From assembly GCA_003649185.1 (NCBI GenBank), contig QMRB01000005.1:1-52438 (forward strand): a stretch of DNA of 52,438 bases. Direction: 5' to 3'. The stretch comes from Thermoproteota archaeon (GTDB lineage: Archaea; Thermoproteota; Methanomethylicia; Culexarchaeales; B10-G16). A program made the translations under genes and the position numbers. Positions 7,394-16,173 of the stretch are shown in pieces; the first letter of the stretch is position 1, and every line of letters begins with the position of its first letter. The notes beneath the pieces were generated by a model that made no database searches, had not been told where the DNA came from, and saw only the letters and a program-made list of their open reading frames with translations.

Positions 7394-9784
7394 ATGGATG
7401 AGAAGCCAAGGATCGGAGTATACGTCTGCCATTGCGGAGGAAACATTTCAAACATCATCGATGTGGAAAGAGTAAGAGAATTTGCAGCGAAACAGAAAGA
7501 TGTGGTTATAGCGAGAGACAATGAACATGTATGTTCAGATGCAGGTCAAAAGATGATACAGGAAGACATAAAGAAATATGGGCTGAATAGAATAGTTATC
7601 GCAGCATGCTCCCCAAAATTTCATGAACCAACATTTATGAATCTACTTGCAGAGTCCGGTTTAAATCCCTACATGCTTGAAATGGTTAATATTAGAGAGC
7701 AGGATTCATGGGTACATTCGGATGATCCTCAGGAAGCCACATTGAAAGCCATGGACCAGGTGGCAGCAGCCATCGCAAAGGTTAGGTTAAACAAACCTTT
7801 AGAGGAAAAGGAGGTTAAAATTGGAAACAGAGTTCTAGTTATAGGTGGAGGAATTGCTGGAATACAGGCAGCACTGGACTTAGCGGATTCAGGATGCAAA
7901 GTTATAATGGTTGAGAAGAAGCCTACAATAGGTGGAAGAATGGCCCAGCTGAGCTATACATTTCCAACAGACGACTGCTCCCTATGCATAATTTCACCTA
8001 AAATGGCTGCAGTGGCAAATCATCCAAACATTACATTGCTAACCTACAGTGAAGTTGAAGAAGTGGAGGGACATGTAGGTAACTTTAAGGTTAGAATTAA
8101 AGTGAAGCCGAGATATATAGATATGGATAAATGTGTTGCATGTGGACTATGCGCTGAGAAATGTCCAGTAAAAGTTCCAGACGAATTCAATTATGGTTTA
8201 AGAATGAGAAAGGCAATTTACATACCTCATGAAATGGCTGTTCCACTGAAATATTTAATCGATGAAGAACACTGCCTATATTTAAATAAAGGCATATGTA
8301 GAGTTTGCGAGAGAATATGTCCACAGAAAGCAATAAACTTTGAAGATAAAGTGAAAATTATTGAAACCACTGTAGATGCAATAATAGTTGCAACGGGATA
8401 TGATACATTCAACGCTGAAACAATAAAGCAGTATGGCTATGGAAGATATGCCAATGTAATCATCGCACCACAACTTGAAAGATTAGTTATGCCGACAGGG
8501 CCAACCAATGGAAGAGTCATCAGACTGTCAGATGGAAGAATAGCTAAAAGAATAGCCTTCATCCAATGCGTAGGATCAAGAGATGAACAGATTGGAAGAC
8601 CTGGATGTTCAAGGGTATGCTGCATGTATGCGATAAAGCAGGCAATGATACTTAAAAGACAAGACATAACAAGAGATGTATACATTTTCTACATTGATAT
8701 AAGGGCTTATGGAAAAGGATTTGAAGAATATTATATGAGAGCTCAGGAGCTTGGAGTAAAATTCGTAAGAGGAAAAGTTGGCGAAATAATTGAAGATCCA
8801 GTAACGAAGAATGTTATAGTTAAAGCTGAAGATACACTTACAGGGAAATGGCTTGAAATGGAATTTGACCTTGTAGTTCTATCCGTAGGGCTCATACCCT
8901 CAAAGGATACTGAGAAAATAGCGAAAATGTTGAAGTTAAATATTGGACCAGACGGATTTCTATTAGAAGCACATCCAAAATATAGGCCTGTGGACACCTT
9001 GAGGGAGGGTATATTTATCTGTGGATGCGCTCAGGGACCAAAAGACATAGCAGATACAGTTGCACAGGCAAGTGCAGCTGCAGGAAGAACACTTAGATTA
9101 TTAAGCCAGGGAAGAATAAAAATAGAGCCGATAAAAGTTTTCGTAAATGAAGATCTCTGCAATGGATGCGAAATATGCTTGGAGAAATGTCCACTTGGAG
9201 CTATAGGAATGGAGAATGGAAAGGCAAGAATTAATGAAGCAATATGTAATGGATGTGGAAGCTGCATATCATACTGCCCTAGAAACGCCATAGATTTAAG
9301 ACACTATGAAGAGGAACAGATAATAGAGGAGGTTAAAGAACTCTTGAAGAGTAAAAGTGAAGACGAAATAAGAATTATAGCATTCTTCGACGATTCATGC
9401 ACATATAGAGCTGCAGACCTTGCAGGGAACAGTCGAATAAACTATACAAGCAAAGTTAGAATTGTTAGAATACCCAGCTCAAGCAGACTTACACCAAGAA
9501 TAATTTTAAGTGCATTCAAATTTGGAGCTGACGGAGTATTCATAGGAGACTGTCTTCCAGGAGGATCACCATACCATCCAAAAGTACTGGACGTTATAAA
9601 TGACATTGTAAGGAAAAGTAGAAGGGAGCTGAGAAGATATAGAATTGACGCTAGAAGATTAAAGTTTGACATGATAGCTGTGGATACTGCTGAAAGATTG
9701 GCAAAAGACTTGGACGATCTAGCCTCAACAGCTGAGAGGCTTGGACCAGTATCAAAAAGTAAAAGGGATAAAATCAAAATTTAG
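7394..9784 (+). CDS. hdrA: HdrA-type flavin/iron-sulfur subunit with C-terminal degenerate MvhD domain
   Basis: HdrA is the flavin-containing bifurcation and electron-distribution subunit of cytosolic heterodisulfide reductases. Visible parts are an N-terminal VCHCGGN domain, a FAD-binding GGGIAG at about residue 151, the DCSLC segment near 195, a 4Fe-4S motif near 247-257 (CVACGLCAEKCP), a Cys-rich insert near 294-310, and two 4Fe-4S motifs (CNGCEICLEKCP, CNGCGSCISYCP). From about residue 658 an MvhD-like domain is fused, but three of its five usual cysteines are missing. The start at 7394 has a GGTGAG ribosome site and aligns with the paralog at 24970; an in-frame ATG at 7364 would be leaderless. 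It heads an operon with HdrC, HdrB and a TfrAB-like pair. Confidence 0.93.
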   Translation: MDEKPRIGVYVCHCGGNISNIIDVERVREFAAKQKDVVIARDNEHVCSDAGQKMIQEDIKKYGLNRIVIAACSPKFHEPTFMNLLAESGLNPYMLEMVNIREQDSWVHSDDPQEATLKAMDQVAAAIAKVRLNKPLEEKEVKIGNRVLVIGGGIAGIQAALDLADSGCKVIMVEKKPTIGGRMAQLSYTFPTDDCSLCIISPKMAAVANHPNITLLTYSEVEEVEGHVGNFKVRIKVKPRYIDMDKCVACGLCAEKCPVKVPDEFNYGLRMRKAIYIPHEMAVPLKYLIDEEHCLYLNKGICRVCERICPQKAINFEDKVKIIETTVDAIIVATGYDTFNAETIKQYGYGRYANVIIAPQLERLVMPTGPTNGRVIRLSDGRIAKRIAFIQCVGSRDEQIGRPGCSRVCCMYAIKQAMILKRQDITRDVYIFYIDIRAYGKGFEEYYMRAQELGVKFVRGKVGEIIEDPVTKNVIVKAEDTLTGKWLEMEFDLVVLSVGLIPSKDTEKIAKMLKLNIGPDGFLLEAHPKYRPVDTLREGIFICGCAQGPKDIADTVAQASAAAGRTLRLLSQGRIKIEPIKVFVNEDLCNGCEICLEKCPLGAIGMENGKARINEAICNGCGSCISYCPRNAIDLRHYEEEQIIEEVKELLKSKSEDEIRIIAFFDDSCTYRAADLAGNSRINYTSKVRIVRIPSSSRLTPRIILSAFKFGADGVFIGDCLPGGSPYHPKVLDVINDIVRKSRRELRRYRIDARRLKFDMIAVDTAERLAKDLDDLASTAERLGPVSKSKRDKIKI

Positions 9785-9797
9785 GAGGTGAATGTAA

Positions 9798-10169
9798 ATG
9801 TTTAGAGGATTATCTCAAAAAGTTTATGATTTAACCGGGATAAACGTTTACCTATGCCATCAATGTGGAATATGTAGTGGAAGCTGCCCATTAGTTAAAT
9901 CCATGGATATTCCTCCAAACATGGTGGTGAGAATGGTTCAAATGGATATGAATGAAGTTCTAAACTCAAAGACCATATGGATTTGCGCCTCATGCTTCAA
10001 CTGTACAGTTAGATGTCCAAGAAATATAGATCCTGCAAGAATAATAAATGCGCTTAGAATCATCAAGCAGAGGGAGGGAGTCTACGCTGTAGATTTAAGA
10101 AAAATTGAAAAATTAGAGGAGCTTCCACAGATAGCACTTATAGCTGCTTCAAGAAAATTAACGGGGTGA
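9798..10169 (+). CDS. hdrC: Heterodisulfide reductase subunit C
   Basis: This 123-residue protein has two [4Fe-4S] motifs in the classic HdrC arrangement: CHQCGICSGSCP at about residue 20 and CASCFNCTVRCP near 64, followed by the conserved R-x-I/ID-P region. It passes electrons from HdrA to HdrB. GGAGGTGA lies just before the ATG. It follows hdrA by 13 bases and overlaps hdrB by 4 bases (GTGA), so the three are one transcription unit. Its length is somewhat short but normal for the soluble family. Confidence 0.93.
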   Translation: MFRGLSQKVYDLTGINVYLCHQCGICSGSCPLVKSMDIPPNMVVRMVQMDMNEVLNSKTIWICASCFNCTVRCPRNIDPARIINALRIIKQREGVYAVDLRKIEKLEELPQIALIAASRKLTG

Positions 10170-11023
10170 ACGGGTTGAAGTTAATGTATTTTCCAGGATG
10201 CGCATTGAAGAGTACAGCCGAAGATTATGAGAAGACAGCTATAGCAGTGGCAGAAAAGCTTGGAGTAGAACTTCTAGAACTTGAGAGATGGAATTGTTGT
10301 GGAGTAGTATTCAACGTTGCAGCAGATGCAGTCATGCACCACATAGCTGCAGTAAGAGATCTAATAAGAGCCCAAGAGATGGGTAGAAAACTCAACGACA
10401 ATAGACTTGTAACCATATGTTCAATGTGCTACAGCACATTGAAAAGGGTGAATCAAATAGTTAAAGATGATCCTGAAAAGCTTAGAAACATCAACGAATT
10501 TATGGATGAAGAAGAAGACTATGAAGGCAACATCGAAGTAATACATTTACTGCAGGTTTTCAAAGACCTTGTCGGATATGATAAGATAAAGGAGAAGGTT
10601 TCAAGGCGAATGGAAAAGATTAAAGCTGCACCATTCTATGGATGTGCACTTCTAAGACCGAAAGAGGTAAGTATAGATGATCCTGAAGATCCAAAAATAA
10701 TGGAAGAGCTGATTGAAGCTCTAGGAGCAGAAGCAGTAAAATTCCCCTATGAGATAAAATGCTGCAGCAGCTATAATGTAATATATGATAGAAAGATAAC
10801 GGAGGAAACTGCAGCTGAAATTCAGAGAGCAGCTGAGAGATGGGGAGCAAACATAATTGTAACTACATGTCCACTCTGCCACTACAATCTGAACACATCT
10901 AAAAGAAAGAATGGAATACCAACCATATACTTCACAGAGTTAATGGCATATGCATTTGGATTGGAGGAAACACTCTCCCCTGAAACATTAAAAATTTTTA
11001 ATAAAATTTTGGAGGAGATTTAA
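10166..11023 (+). CDS. hdrB: Heterodisulfide reductase subunit B
   Basis: This is a two-CCG-domain protein with the residues of catalytic HdrB. The first domain has YFPGC, WNCCG and CSMCYSTLK; the second has YGCALLRP, KCCSSY and TTCPLCHYNL. These ligate the noncubane [4Fe-4S] clusters that reduce a disulfide substrate. The second CCG reads CCS rather than CCG, a mild departure. The start is GTG at 10166, overlapping hdrC by 4 bases; a TTG at 10175 behind GGGGTGA is also possible. It is followed directly (no gap) by the TfrB-like gene, so the HdrABC and Tfr modules are probably made together. Confidence 0.92.
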   Translation: MNGLKLMYFPGCALKSTAEDYEKTAIAVAEKLGVELLELERWNCCGVVFNVAADAVMHHIAAVRDLIRAQEMGRKLNDNRLVTICSMCYSTLKRVNQIVKDDPEKLRNINEFMDEEEDYEGNIEVIHLLQVFKDLVGYDKIKEKVSRRMEKIKAAPFYGCALLRPKEVSIDDPEDPKIMEELIEALGAEAVKFPYEIKCCSSYNVIYDRKITEETAAEIQRAAERWGANIIVTTCPLCHYNLNTSKRKNGIPTIYFTELMAYAFGLEETLSPETLKIFNKILEEI

Positions 11024-11716
11024 ATGGGTGAGCATGTTAAAAACGTTAAAATGGTTAAAATATATATTATGGGTAAGGAGTATGAGGTTCCTGAAGGATT
11101 AACCATAATGAAAGCCATGGAATATGCAGGATACAGATTCATTAGGGGGATCGGATGTAGAGGAGGATTCTGCGGAGCCTGCTCAACAATATATAGAATG
11201 AAGAATGATTATAGATTATATACTGGACTTGCATGTCAAACCACAGTTCAAGATGGAATGTACCTTGTACAGATACCTTTCACACCGGCAGAAAAGCCAA
11301 AATACAATGTTGACGAGTTAAAGCCAACTGGAACCACAATACTATCCATATTTCCCGAAATAGCTAGATGTGTAGCATGCAATGCATGCACAAAGGCATG
11401 TCCACAAAATCTTCAAGTTATGGATGCAATCCAAGCGATAAAGAGAGGAGACTTAGCAAAAGCCGCTGAATTATGCTTCGACTGCATATCATGCGGGCTA
11501 TGCACAATTAGATGTCCAGCTGAAATAATACATTACCATGCATTTCAACTTGTAAGGAGACTCTACGGAAAATATATAGCTAAAAAAGCAAAGCATCTTG
11601 AAGAGAGAGTGAAAGAAATACTTCAGGGAAAATATGATGAAGAACTTGAAAAATTAGCAAAGATGACCATAGATGAATGGAAGAAGCTCTATGAAGAGAG
11701 GGATATTGAAAAATAG
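11024..11716 (+). CDS. TfrB/SdhB-like iron-sulfur subunit
   Basis: This 230-residue protein has a plant-type [2Fe-2S] domain (GCRGGFCGAC at about residues 44-53 and a later Cys in GLACQ). Two further cysteine motifs follow: CVACNACTKACP near 115-126 and CFDCISCGLCTIRCP near 149-163. This is the order found in succinate dehydrogenase, fumarate reductase and thiol:fumarate reductase B subunits. It would carry electrons between the flavoprotein encoded next and HdrB or HdrC. Unlike methanogen TfrB it lacks fused CCG domains; a separate HdrB precedes it instead. GGAGGAG precedes the ATG. Confidence 0.9.
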   Translation: MGEHVKNVKMVKIYIMGKEYEVPEGLTIMKAMEYAGYRFIRGIGCRGGFCGACSTIYRMKNDYRLYTGLACQTTVQDGMYLVQIPFTPAEKPKYNVDELKPTGTTILSIFPEIARCVACNACTKACPQNLQVMDAIQAIKRGDLAKAAELCFDCISCGLCTIRCPAEIIHYHAFQLVRRLYGKYIAKKAKHLEERVKEILQGKYDEELEKLAKMTIDEWKKLYEERDIEK

Positions 11717-11727
11717 GAGGTGAAAAT

Positions 11728-13404
11728 ATGTCGCAGAAAGTTGGATATCCAGATTATATGAAGGAATTGATTAAAAAAGTTGAGGAGACAAGGGAGAGGA
11801 GACTTGAAGAAACATTTAGAAGACTGAAGCCTGAAGAAAAAGAAGAACTTCTCAGAAAATGGCATCCAGACTATAGGCCTGAAGGGAAGAGGCCTTTAAA
11901 GATTGGGCCTAGCAGAGGATTAAAAGTACCCCACGAAGTAGCAGATCTAATAGAAGCATATCCACTTATAAATCCAGATGAAATAGATTTAAGCAAAGTA
12001 GATTATGAAGCAGACATATTAATTATAGGTGGAGGAGGAGCAGCAGCATCAGCAGCTCTATGGGCAAACAATAGTGGAATACCTGCAGAAAACATTCTAA
12101 TAGCTACAAAACTTAGATTCGGAGATGCAAACACGAAGATGGCTCAGGGAGGAATTCAAGCAGCAGACAGACCTGAAGACAGCCCTACAAGACATTTTAT
12201 AGATATTATGGGTGGAGGACACTTCGCCAACGACCCTGAACTTGTAAAAGCACTGGTTAGAGATGCACCATTCATAATAAAATGGCTTGAAGATATGGGG
12301 GTAATGTTCGATAAAGATGAAGAAGGAAATATGATGGAGCTTTCAGGAGGAGGAACTTCGAGGAGAAGGTTGCATGCATGCAAAGACTACACGGGGCTAG
12401 AAATAATGAGAGTATTAATGGATGAAGTATGGAATAGGGGAATAAGAATCCTTGAATTTTCACCTGCAGTGGAACTTTTAACGGATGAAAATGGAGAGAG
12501 AGTGACAGGTGCAGTTCTATGGAACTTGGAGACAAAAGAATATTATATTGCTAGAGGAAAAGCTGTAATTCTGGCTACAGGGGGATTTGGAAGACTACAT
12601 ATACAAAACTTTCCTACAACAAACCATTACGGTGCAACCATGGATGGAGTGGTAATGGCCTACAGGGTTGGAGCAAAACTCAGAGATCTAGACTCCACTC
12701 AGTATCATCCCACAGGAGCAGCATATCCAGAACAAATAGTTGGATTACTGATAACTGAAAAATGCAGGGGACTTGGAGCTCAACTTGTAAACATAGATGG
12801 AGAACAATTCATATATCCACTTGAGGCGAGAGATGTAGTTGCATCTGCAATAATAAGGGAATGCTATGGAAGGGACAAGGGAATAGTTACCCCTACAGGG
12901 ATGAGAGGAGTATGGCTCGACATGCCTATGATAGAAATAATACATGGAGAGGGAACGATTAAAAGATATTTGGCTGCAATAAACAGAATGTTCACCAGAT
13001 TTGGAATAGATCCAACAAAGGAACCTGTACTCGTCTTTCCAACCCTCCACTACATGAATGGAGGAATATGCATAAATGTGAATGCACAGGTTTTAAATGG
13101 AGAGGGAAATCCGATAAAAGGATTCTTCGCTGCAGGAGAAACCACTGGAGGAGTACATGGAAAGAACAGGCTGATGGGAAACTCCCTTCTAGAAGTAACA
13201 GTTTACGGTAGAAGAGCAGGAATATCAGCTGCAAAATATGTTAAAAACAGCGAATATGGAAAAATATCATTAAACCATGTTAAAAGATATGAAAAAATGC
13301 TGATAGAAGCCGGAATCCCCCGCAAGAGAAAGGCTCCAATGCTTCTACCTGAATATAGAGGTGAAAAAGTACTTTCAAGAGCCATCTCCCTATTTCCAAT
13401 CTAA
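11728..13404 (+). CDS. TfrA/SdhA/FrdA-family flavoprotein
   Basis: This 558-residue flavoprotein has a FAD dinucleotide motif IIGGGGAAASAAL at about residue 98, after an unusual 90-residue charged N-terminal extension. Family motifs are visible: MAQGGIQAA, GGGTSRRRLHA, the His-containing TQYHPTGAAY, and the C-terminal GGVHGKNRLMGNSL. The family interconverts fumarate and succinate or related acids; in methanogens TfrA couples fumarate reduction to thiol oxidation. The actual acid cannot be read here, and L-aspartate-oxidase-like chemistry is also in the superfamily. The start follows GGAGGTGA. It is the last gene of the hdrA-led operon. Confidence 0.88.
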   Translation: MSQKVGYPDYMKELIKKVEETRERRLEETFRRLKPEEKEELLRKWHPDYRPEGKRPLKIGPSRGLKVPHEVADLIEAYPLINPDEIDLSKVDYEADILIIGGGGAAASAALWANNSGIPAENILIATKLRFGDANTKMAQGGIQAADRPEDSPTRHFIDIMGGGHFANDPELVKALVRDAPFIIKWLEDMGVMFDKDEEGNMMELSGGGTSRRRLHACKDYTGLEIMRVLMDEVWNRGIRILEFSPAVELLTDENGERVTGAVLWNLETKEYYIARGKAVILATGGFGRLHIQNFPTTNHYGATMDGVVMAYRVGAKLRDLDSTQYHPTGAAYPEQIVGLLITEKCRGLGAQLVNIDGEQFIYPLEARDVVASAIIRECYGRDKGIVTPTGMRGVWLDMPMIEIIHGEGTIKRYLAAINRMFTRFGIDPTKEPVLVFPTLHYMNGGICINVNAQVLNGEGNPIKGFFAAGETTGGVHGKNRLMGNSLLEVTVYGRRAGISAAKYVKNSEYGKISLNHVKRYEKMLIEAGIPRKRKAPMLLPEYRGEKVLSRAISLFPI

Positions 13405-13408
13405 CCTC

Positions 13409-13414
13409 TTTTTT
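13409..13414 (+). terminator. T-run at end of the hdrA-tfrA operon
   Basis: A run of six T follows the tfrA stop by a few bases. Archaeal RNA polymerase often stops on such runs without a hairpin. The next gene on the same strand starts about 90 bases later, so this is a plausible operon end. Confidence 0.35.
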
Positions 13415-13503
13415 ATCAACAATATTGTTGAAATCCATTCTTCAATAAAGTTGAATGAAAAGAAATTTCAAACATTAATTTTATAAGTTAAATAGGTGTT
13501 TTA

Positions 13504-14574
13504 ATGAGGATTATCGAAGTTGAAAACCTAGAAAAATATGTGCTTGGAGGGGCAGTGCTAGGTGGAGGGGGAGGAGGAAGCATTAAAGAGGGATTGAAGA
13601 TCGGCAGATTAGCTTTAAACATAGCACCCATCACCCTTCTAAATGCAGATGAAATTGAAGATGAAGATGTAGTGGTAACTGTTTCAGCAGTAGGTGTACA
13701 GTCAAAAGGCAAAATATTTCCATGGCAGCATATTAGAGCTGTAAAGCTTCTACAAGACTATGGTATAAAGATTGATGGACTCATATCAAGTGAATGTGGC
13801 GCTTCAGCCAATGTAAACGGTTGGATACAGTCAGCAGTCCTCAACATTCCAGTAATAGACTGTCCATGCAACGGCAGAGCCCATCCAACAGGCATTATGG
13901 GAAGCATGGGTCTCCACCGCTTAAAAAATTATGTTTCAATACAGGCTGCAGTAGGTAGAGATGGAAACCACTTTTCCGAAATGATTGTGAAAGGAAAACT
14001 TGAATCGACGAGTAGAATGGTTAGAATATTTTCATCAGAGATGGGTGGAATAATTGCAGTGGCAAGGAATCCAGTAAAAGGAAAATATGTTAGGAGAAAT
14101 GGAGCGCCAGGCGCACTTTCACTTTCAGAAAAGATTGGAGAAGCCATGCTTAAAGAAGAAGATCCAAAGGAAAAAGTTGAAAAGGCTTTAAACATATTGA
14201 AAGGCAAAATTATATGTGAAGGAGAAGTTATAGGTAAGAGACTTTACAGGAAGGGAGGATTCGATCTAGGATTCTTAAAAATAAAAGACTCTGGAAAAAA
14301 TAAATATACAGTCTACTTTATAAATGAATATATTGCACTTTACAGGTGGGAGGAAGAATTAGCACTCTTCCCAGATCTCATCAATATCTTCAACGCTGAA
14401 AACGGACAGCCCTTAAACTCATCGGAAGTAAAAATTGAAGATAAAGTTATAGTAACCTCTACTGGGAAAGAAAATTTAAAGTTGGGTTCAGGATTGAAAG
14501 ACTTAAAAGCATATGAAATTATATGTGAAATTCTAGAAGGAGAATTCAACTTGAAAGTAAAATTTCACATATAA
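13504..14574 (+). CDS. DUF917-family protein
   Basis: This 356-residue protein resembles the DUF917 family. It has an N-terminal Gly-rich GGAVLGGGGGGS turn at about residues 16-27, a central NGRAHPTG, and a C-terminal domain with EYIALYR. Members are often found near hydantoinase or oxoprolinase genes; one group is annotated S-methyl-thiohydantoin desulfurase. Here it stands alone between the Hdr/Tfr operon and membrane module A, with its own 5' spacer of about 100 bases. Its substrate is unknown. A loose link to the PxpB-PxpC fusion at 19944 is possible because both families recur in cyclic amide metabolism. Confidence 0.75.
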   Translation: MRIIEVENLEKYVLGGAVLGGGGGGSIKEGLKIGRLALNIAPITLLNADEIEDEDVVVTVSAVGVQSKGKIFPWQHIRAVKLLQDYGIKIDGLISSECGASANVNGWIQSAVLNIPVIDCPCNGRAHPTGIMGSMGLHRLKNYVSIQAAVGRDGNHFSEMIVKGKLESTSRMVRIFSSEMGGIIAVARNPVKGKYVRRNGAPGALSLSEKIGEAMLKEEDPKEKVEKALNILKGKIICEGEVIGKRLYRKGGFDLGFLKIKDSGKNKYTVYFINEYIALYRWEEELALFPDLINIFNAENGQPLNSSEVKIEDKVIVTSTGKENLKLGSGLKDLKAYEIICEILEGEFNLKVKFHI

Positions 14575-14592
14575 AAATAAATAGTGGGAAAT

Positions 14593-15324
14593 TTAAGTTT
14601 TGGCCGATGCTCTGCTCTTCACGTAGAGATCATATCCAATCAGAGTAACTAGAATTAGCAGTGCAATCCAGGGGAAGAATGTTTTATTCTCAGGTGCATA
14701 GGGCGGAACTCCCAATAGAAATTGACATCTACCAATGTAAAGCGACATCCTCGTCAAAATAGTGTAACCGTAGGCTGCACCGAATCCAGCCATCATAGTA
14801 TATCTTGCAAAAACGTTAATAGGCTTCCAAACTGGATGCGTCTGCCTAACTGTGAAAGTGAAGTATAACAGTACACATACAACCATTACAGCGGATAATA
14901 GATTGTTGAAGGCTGTCCAAGCATCCACACCTACAAGTTGAATTCCTGCAGTAGCTTTAACCTGTGTTAGAAGCTGTGCGAAAACCACAGTTCTAAAAGC
15001 TAATCCAAGTCCAGTTCCAGTTATAATGGCTAGAGGAATCCTGTAAAGCCAGAAATATTTTCTTGAGAATCTGAAGTACCAGAGCAGTCCTAAAAGAAGA
15101 GCGAAAGCGAAAGCTGTAACTCCTGTAGATGTGAGAGACCATCTCCCCTCCCACTGGCTTCTCATCCAATCCAAATCGTATGCAATTCCATAGCCTATGG
15201 CGCTTCCAATGAACATATGCTCTGCAAGCCTTGACCACGGATTCTCCCTATATAGGAAACTGTAAACAGCCAGGGTGAATAAAACTCCCAGAAAAGCTCC
15301 AAAATAGGTTGTGAAATCGCTCAT
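14593..15324 (-). CDS. Membrane module copy A, gene 4 (about seven membrane helices)
   Basis: I do not recognise the function of this 243-residue integral membrane protein. It is paralogous to the gene at 30175-30813: both share an N-terminal GA-x-x-G segment, YRENxxxRxAEH, a central hydrophobic block, LYFTFTV or MYFTFTV, RYTMM/RYILM and a GRxQ-L-L segment near the end. Copy A has an extra C-terminal helix. No heme-, Fe-S- or quinone-type motif is visible. The start (ATG behind GGAGGAGGA) overlaps the preceding gene by 4 bases. It is the last gene of the four-gene minus-strand operon. Confidence 0.75.
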   Translation of the reverse strand: MSDFTTYFGAFLGVLFTLAVYSFLYRENPWSRLAEHMFIGSAIGYGIAYDLDWMRSQWEGRWSLTSTGVTAFAFALLLGLLWYFRFSRKYFWLYRIPLAIITGTGLGLAFRTVVFAQLLTQVKATAGIQLVGVDAWTAFNNLLSAVMVVCVLLYFTFTVRQTHPVWKPINVFARYTMMAGFGAAYGYTILTRMSLYIGRCQFLLGVPPYAPENKTFFPWIALLILVTLIGYDLYVKSRASAKT

Positions 15325-16172
15325 TCCATTCTCCTCCTCCTTTTAGCGAAATATCCAATATTACCTATAATTACGAATGCTAGAACAAGTATATGTGAAG
15401 TTGATATGGCATCTGCAGCAGCAGTTGCAAGTTCAGGTCTGCCCAGAAGCTTCTCATATTCGGCTCCAGCTCTTAAACCTGGAAGCAGACCTAAACATTG
15501 TCCAGCTTGAACATAGGGAGCAACGGTTGGAGCCATAACTCCGATACATGCAACGAGCATTGGAACATGATAAGGCTCCCACCACTGTCTAACCCATTCA
15601 TCAGCCCCAGGAGTTCCAGTTTCAAGACTTATTAATATATCTACATCTTTAGCAGATTTTAAATGTTGCATTATCGGATACTGGCTGACAGGTTTTTTAT
15701 AAATATAATCTTTTGTAATGGTTCCCCAAATATCCCTTCCAAGAGCAGCCATAGCCTGCTCTCCTCCTGGAGCCCATCCCAGGAAGATCCAATCCTCACC
15801 GTAAACTTTATGATATGTTTGCTCCGGATTCAATTTATCTATAATCATTTTAGCTACTATTGGACCCTCATTCCACGTTGCGATAATTGCAAATTTTACA
15901 GGTCTCGAGAATAGATGATGGAATGTGGCAACGGCGATTGGATACAGTTCACCTAGAGCACTTAAACCGAAATCGAAGGATACGACAACCATCGATCCTG
16001 GAGGAAGCTTCTCAATAGCCTCATAATATGCGACGGTGCTGGGGCTTATGGAAATGGGTAATCCTATAGGGGAGATGAGCGGTGGAAGCACCACAATCCA
16101 TATTAACAGGTAAAGTATTCGTCTATCAATGTTTTCAAGTTTATCCCAGATTGTTTCACCCTCAGCCACCAT
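15321..16172 (-). CDS. Membrane module copy A, gene 3 (soluble alpha/beta domain between two membrane helices)
   Basis: This protein of about 283 residues has one membrane helix near its N-terminus (about residues 18-42), a soluble alpha/beta domain of some 200 residues, and a C-terminal helix ending in KRRRRME. It is paralogous to 30813-31679. Shared segments include an IGLP/LGLP-x-SIS boundary after the first helix, a DW-(I/V)-(F/Y)-(L/I)-G then GGE motif, LETGTPG versus SDTGDYG, VRQW/IRQW, and G-x-R-x-GAEYE-x-L before the last helix. The preferred start is ATG at 16172, behind GGAGGTGA and directly after the stop of gene 2. Function is unknown. Confidence 0.75.
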   Translation of the reverse strand: MVAEGETIWDKLENIDRRILYLLIWIVVLPPLISPIGLPISISPSTVAYYEAIEKLPPGSMVVVSFDFGLSALGELYPIAVATFHHLFSRPVKFAIIATWNEGPIVAKMIIDKLNPEQTYHKVYGEDWIFLGWAPGGEQAMAALGRDIWGTITKDYIYKKPVSQYPIMQHLKSAKDVDILISLETGTPGADEWVRQWWEPYHVPMLVACIGVMAPTVAPYVQAGQCLGLLPGLRAGAEYEKLLGRPELATAAADAISTSHILVLAFVIIGNIGYFAKRRRRME

Positions 16173-16173
16173 T

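Noticed and set aside
9031-9291. Long open frames antisense to hdrA and other large genes
   Set aside because: They are mirror images of strongly coding sequence, lack ribosome sites and match no family; the sense genes have clear motifs.
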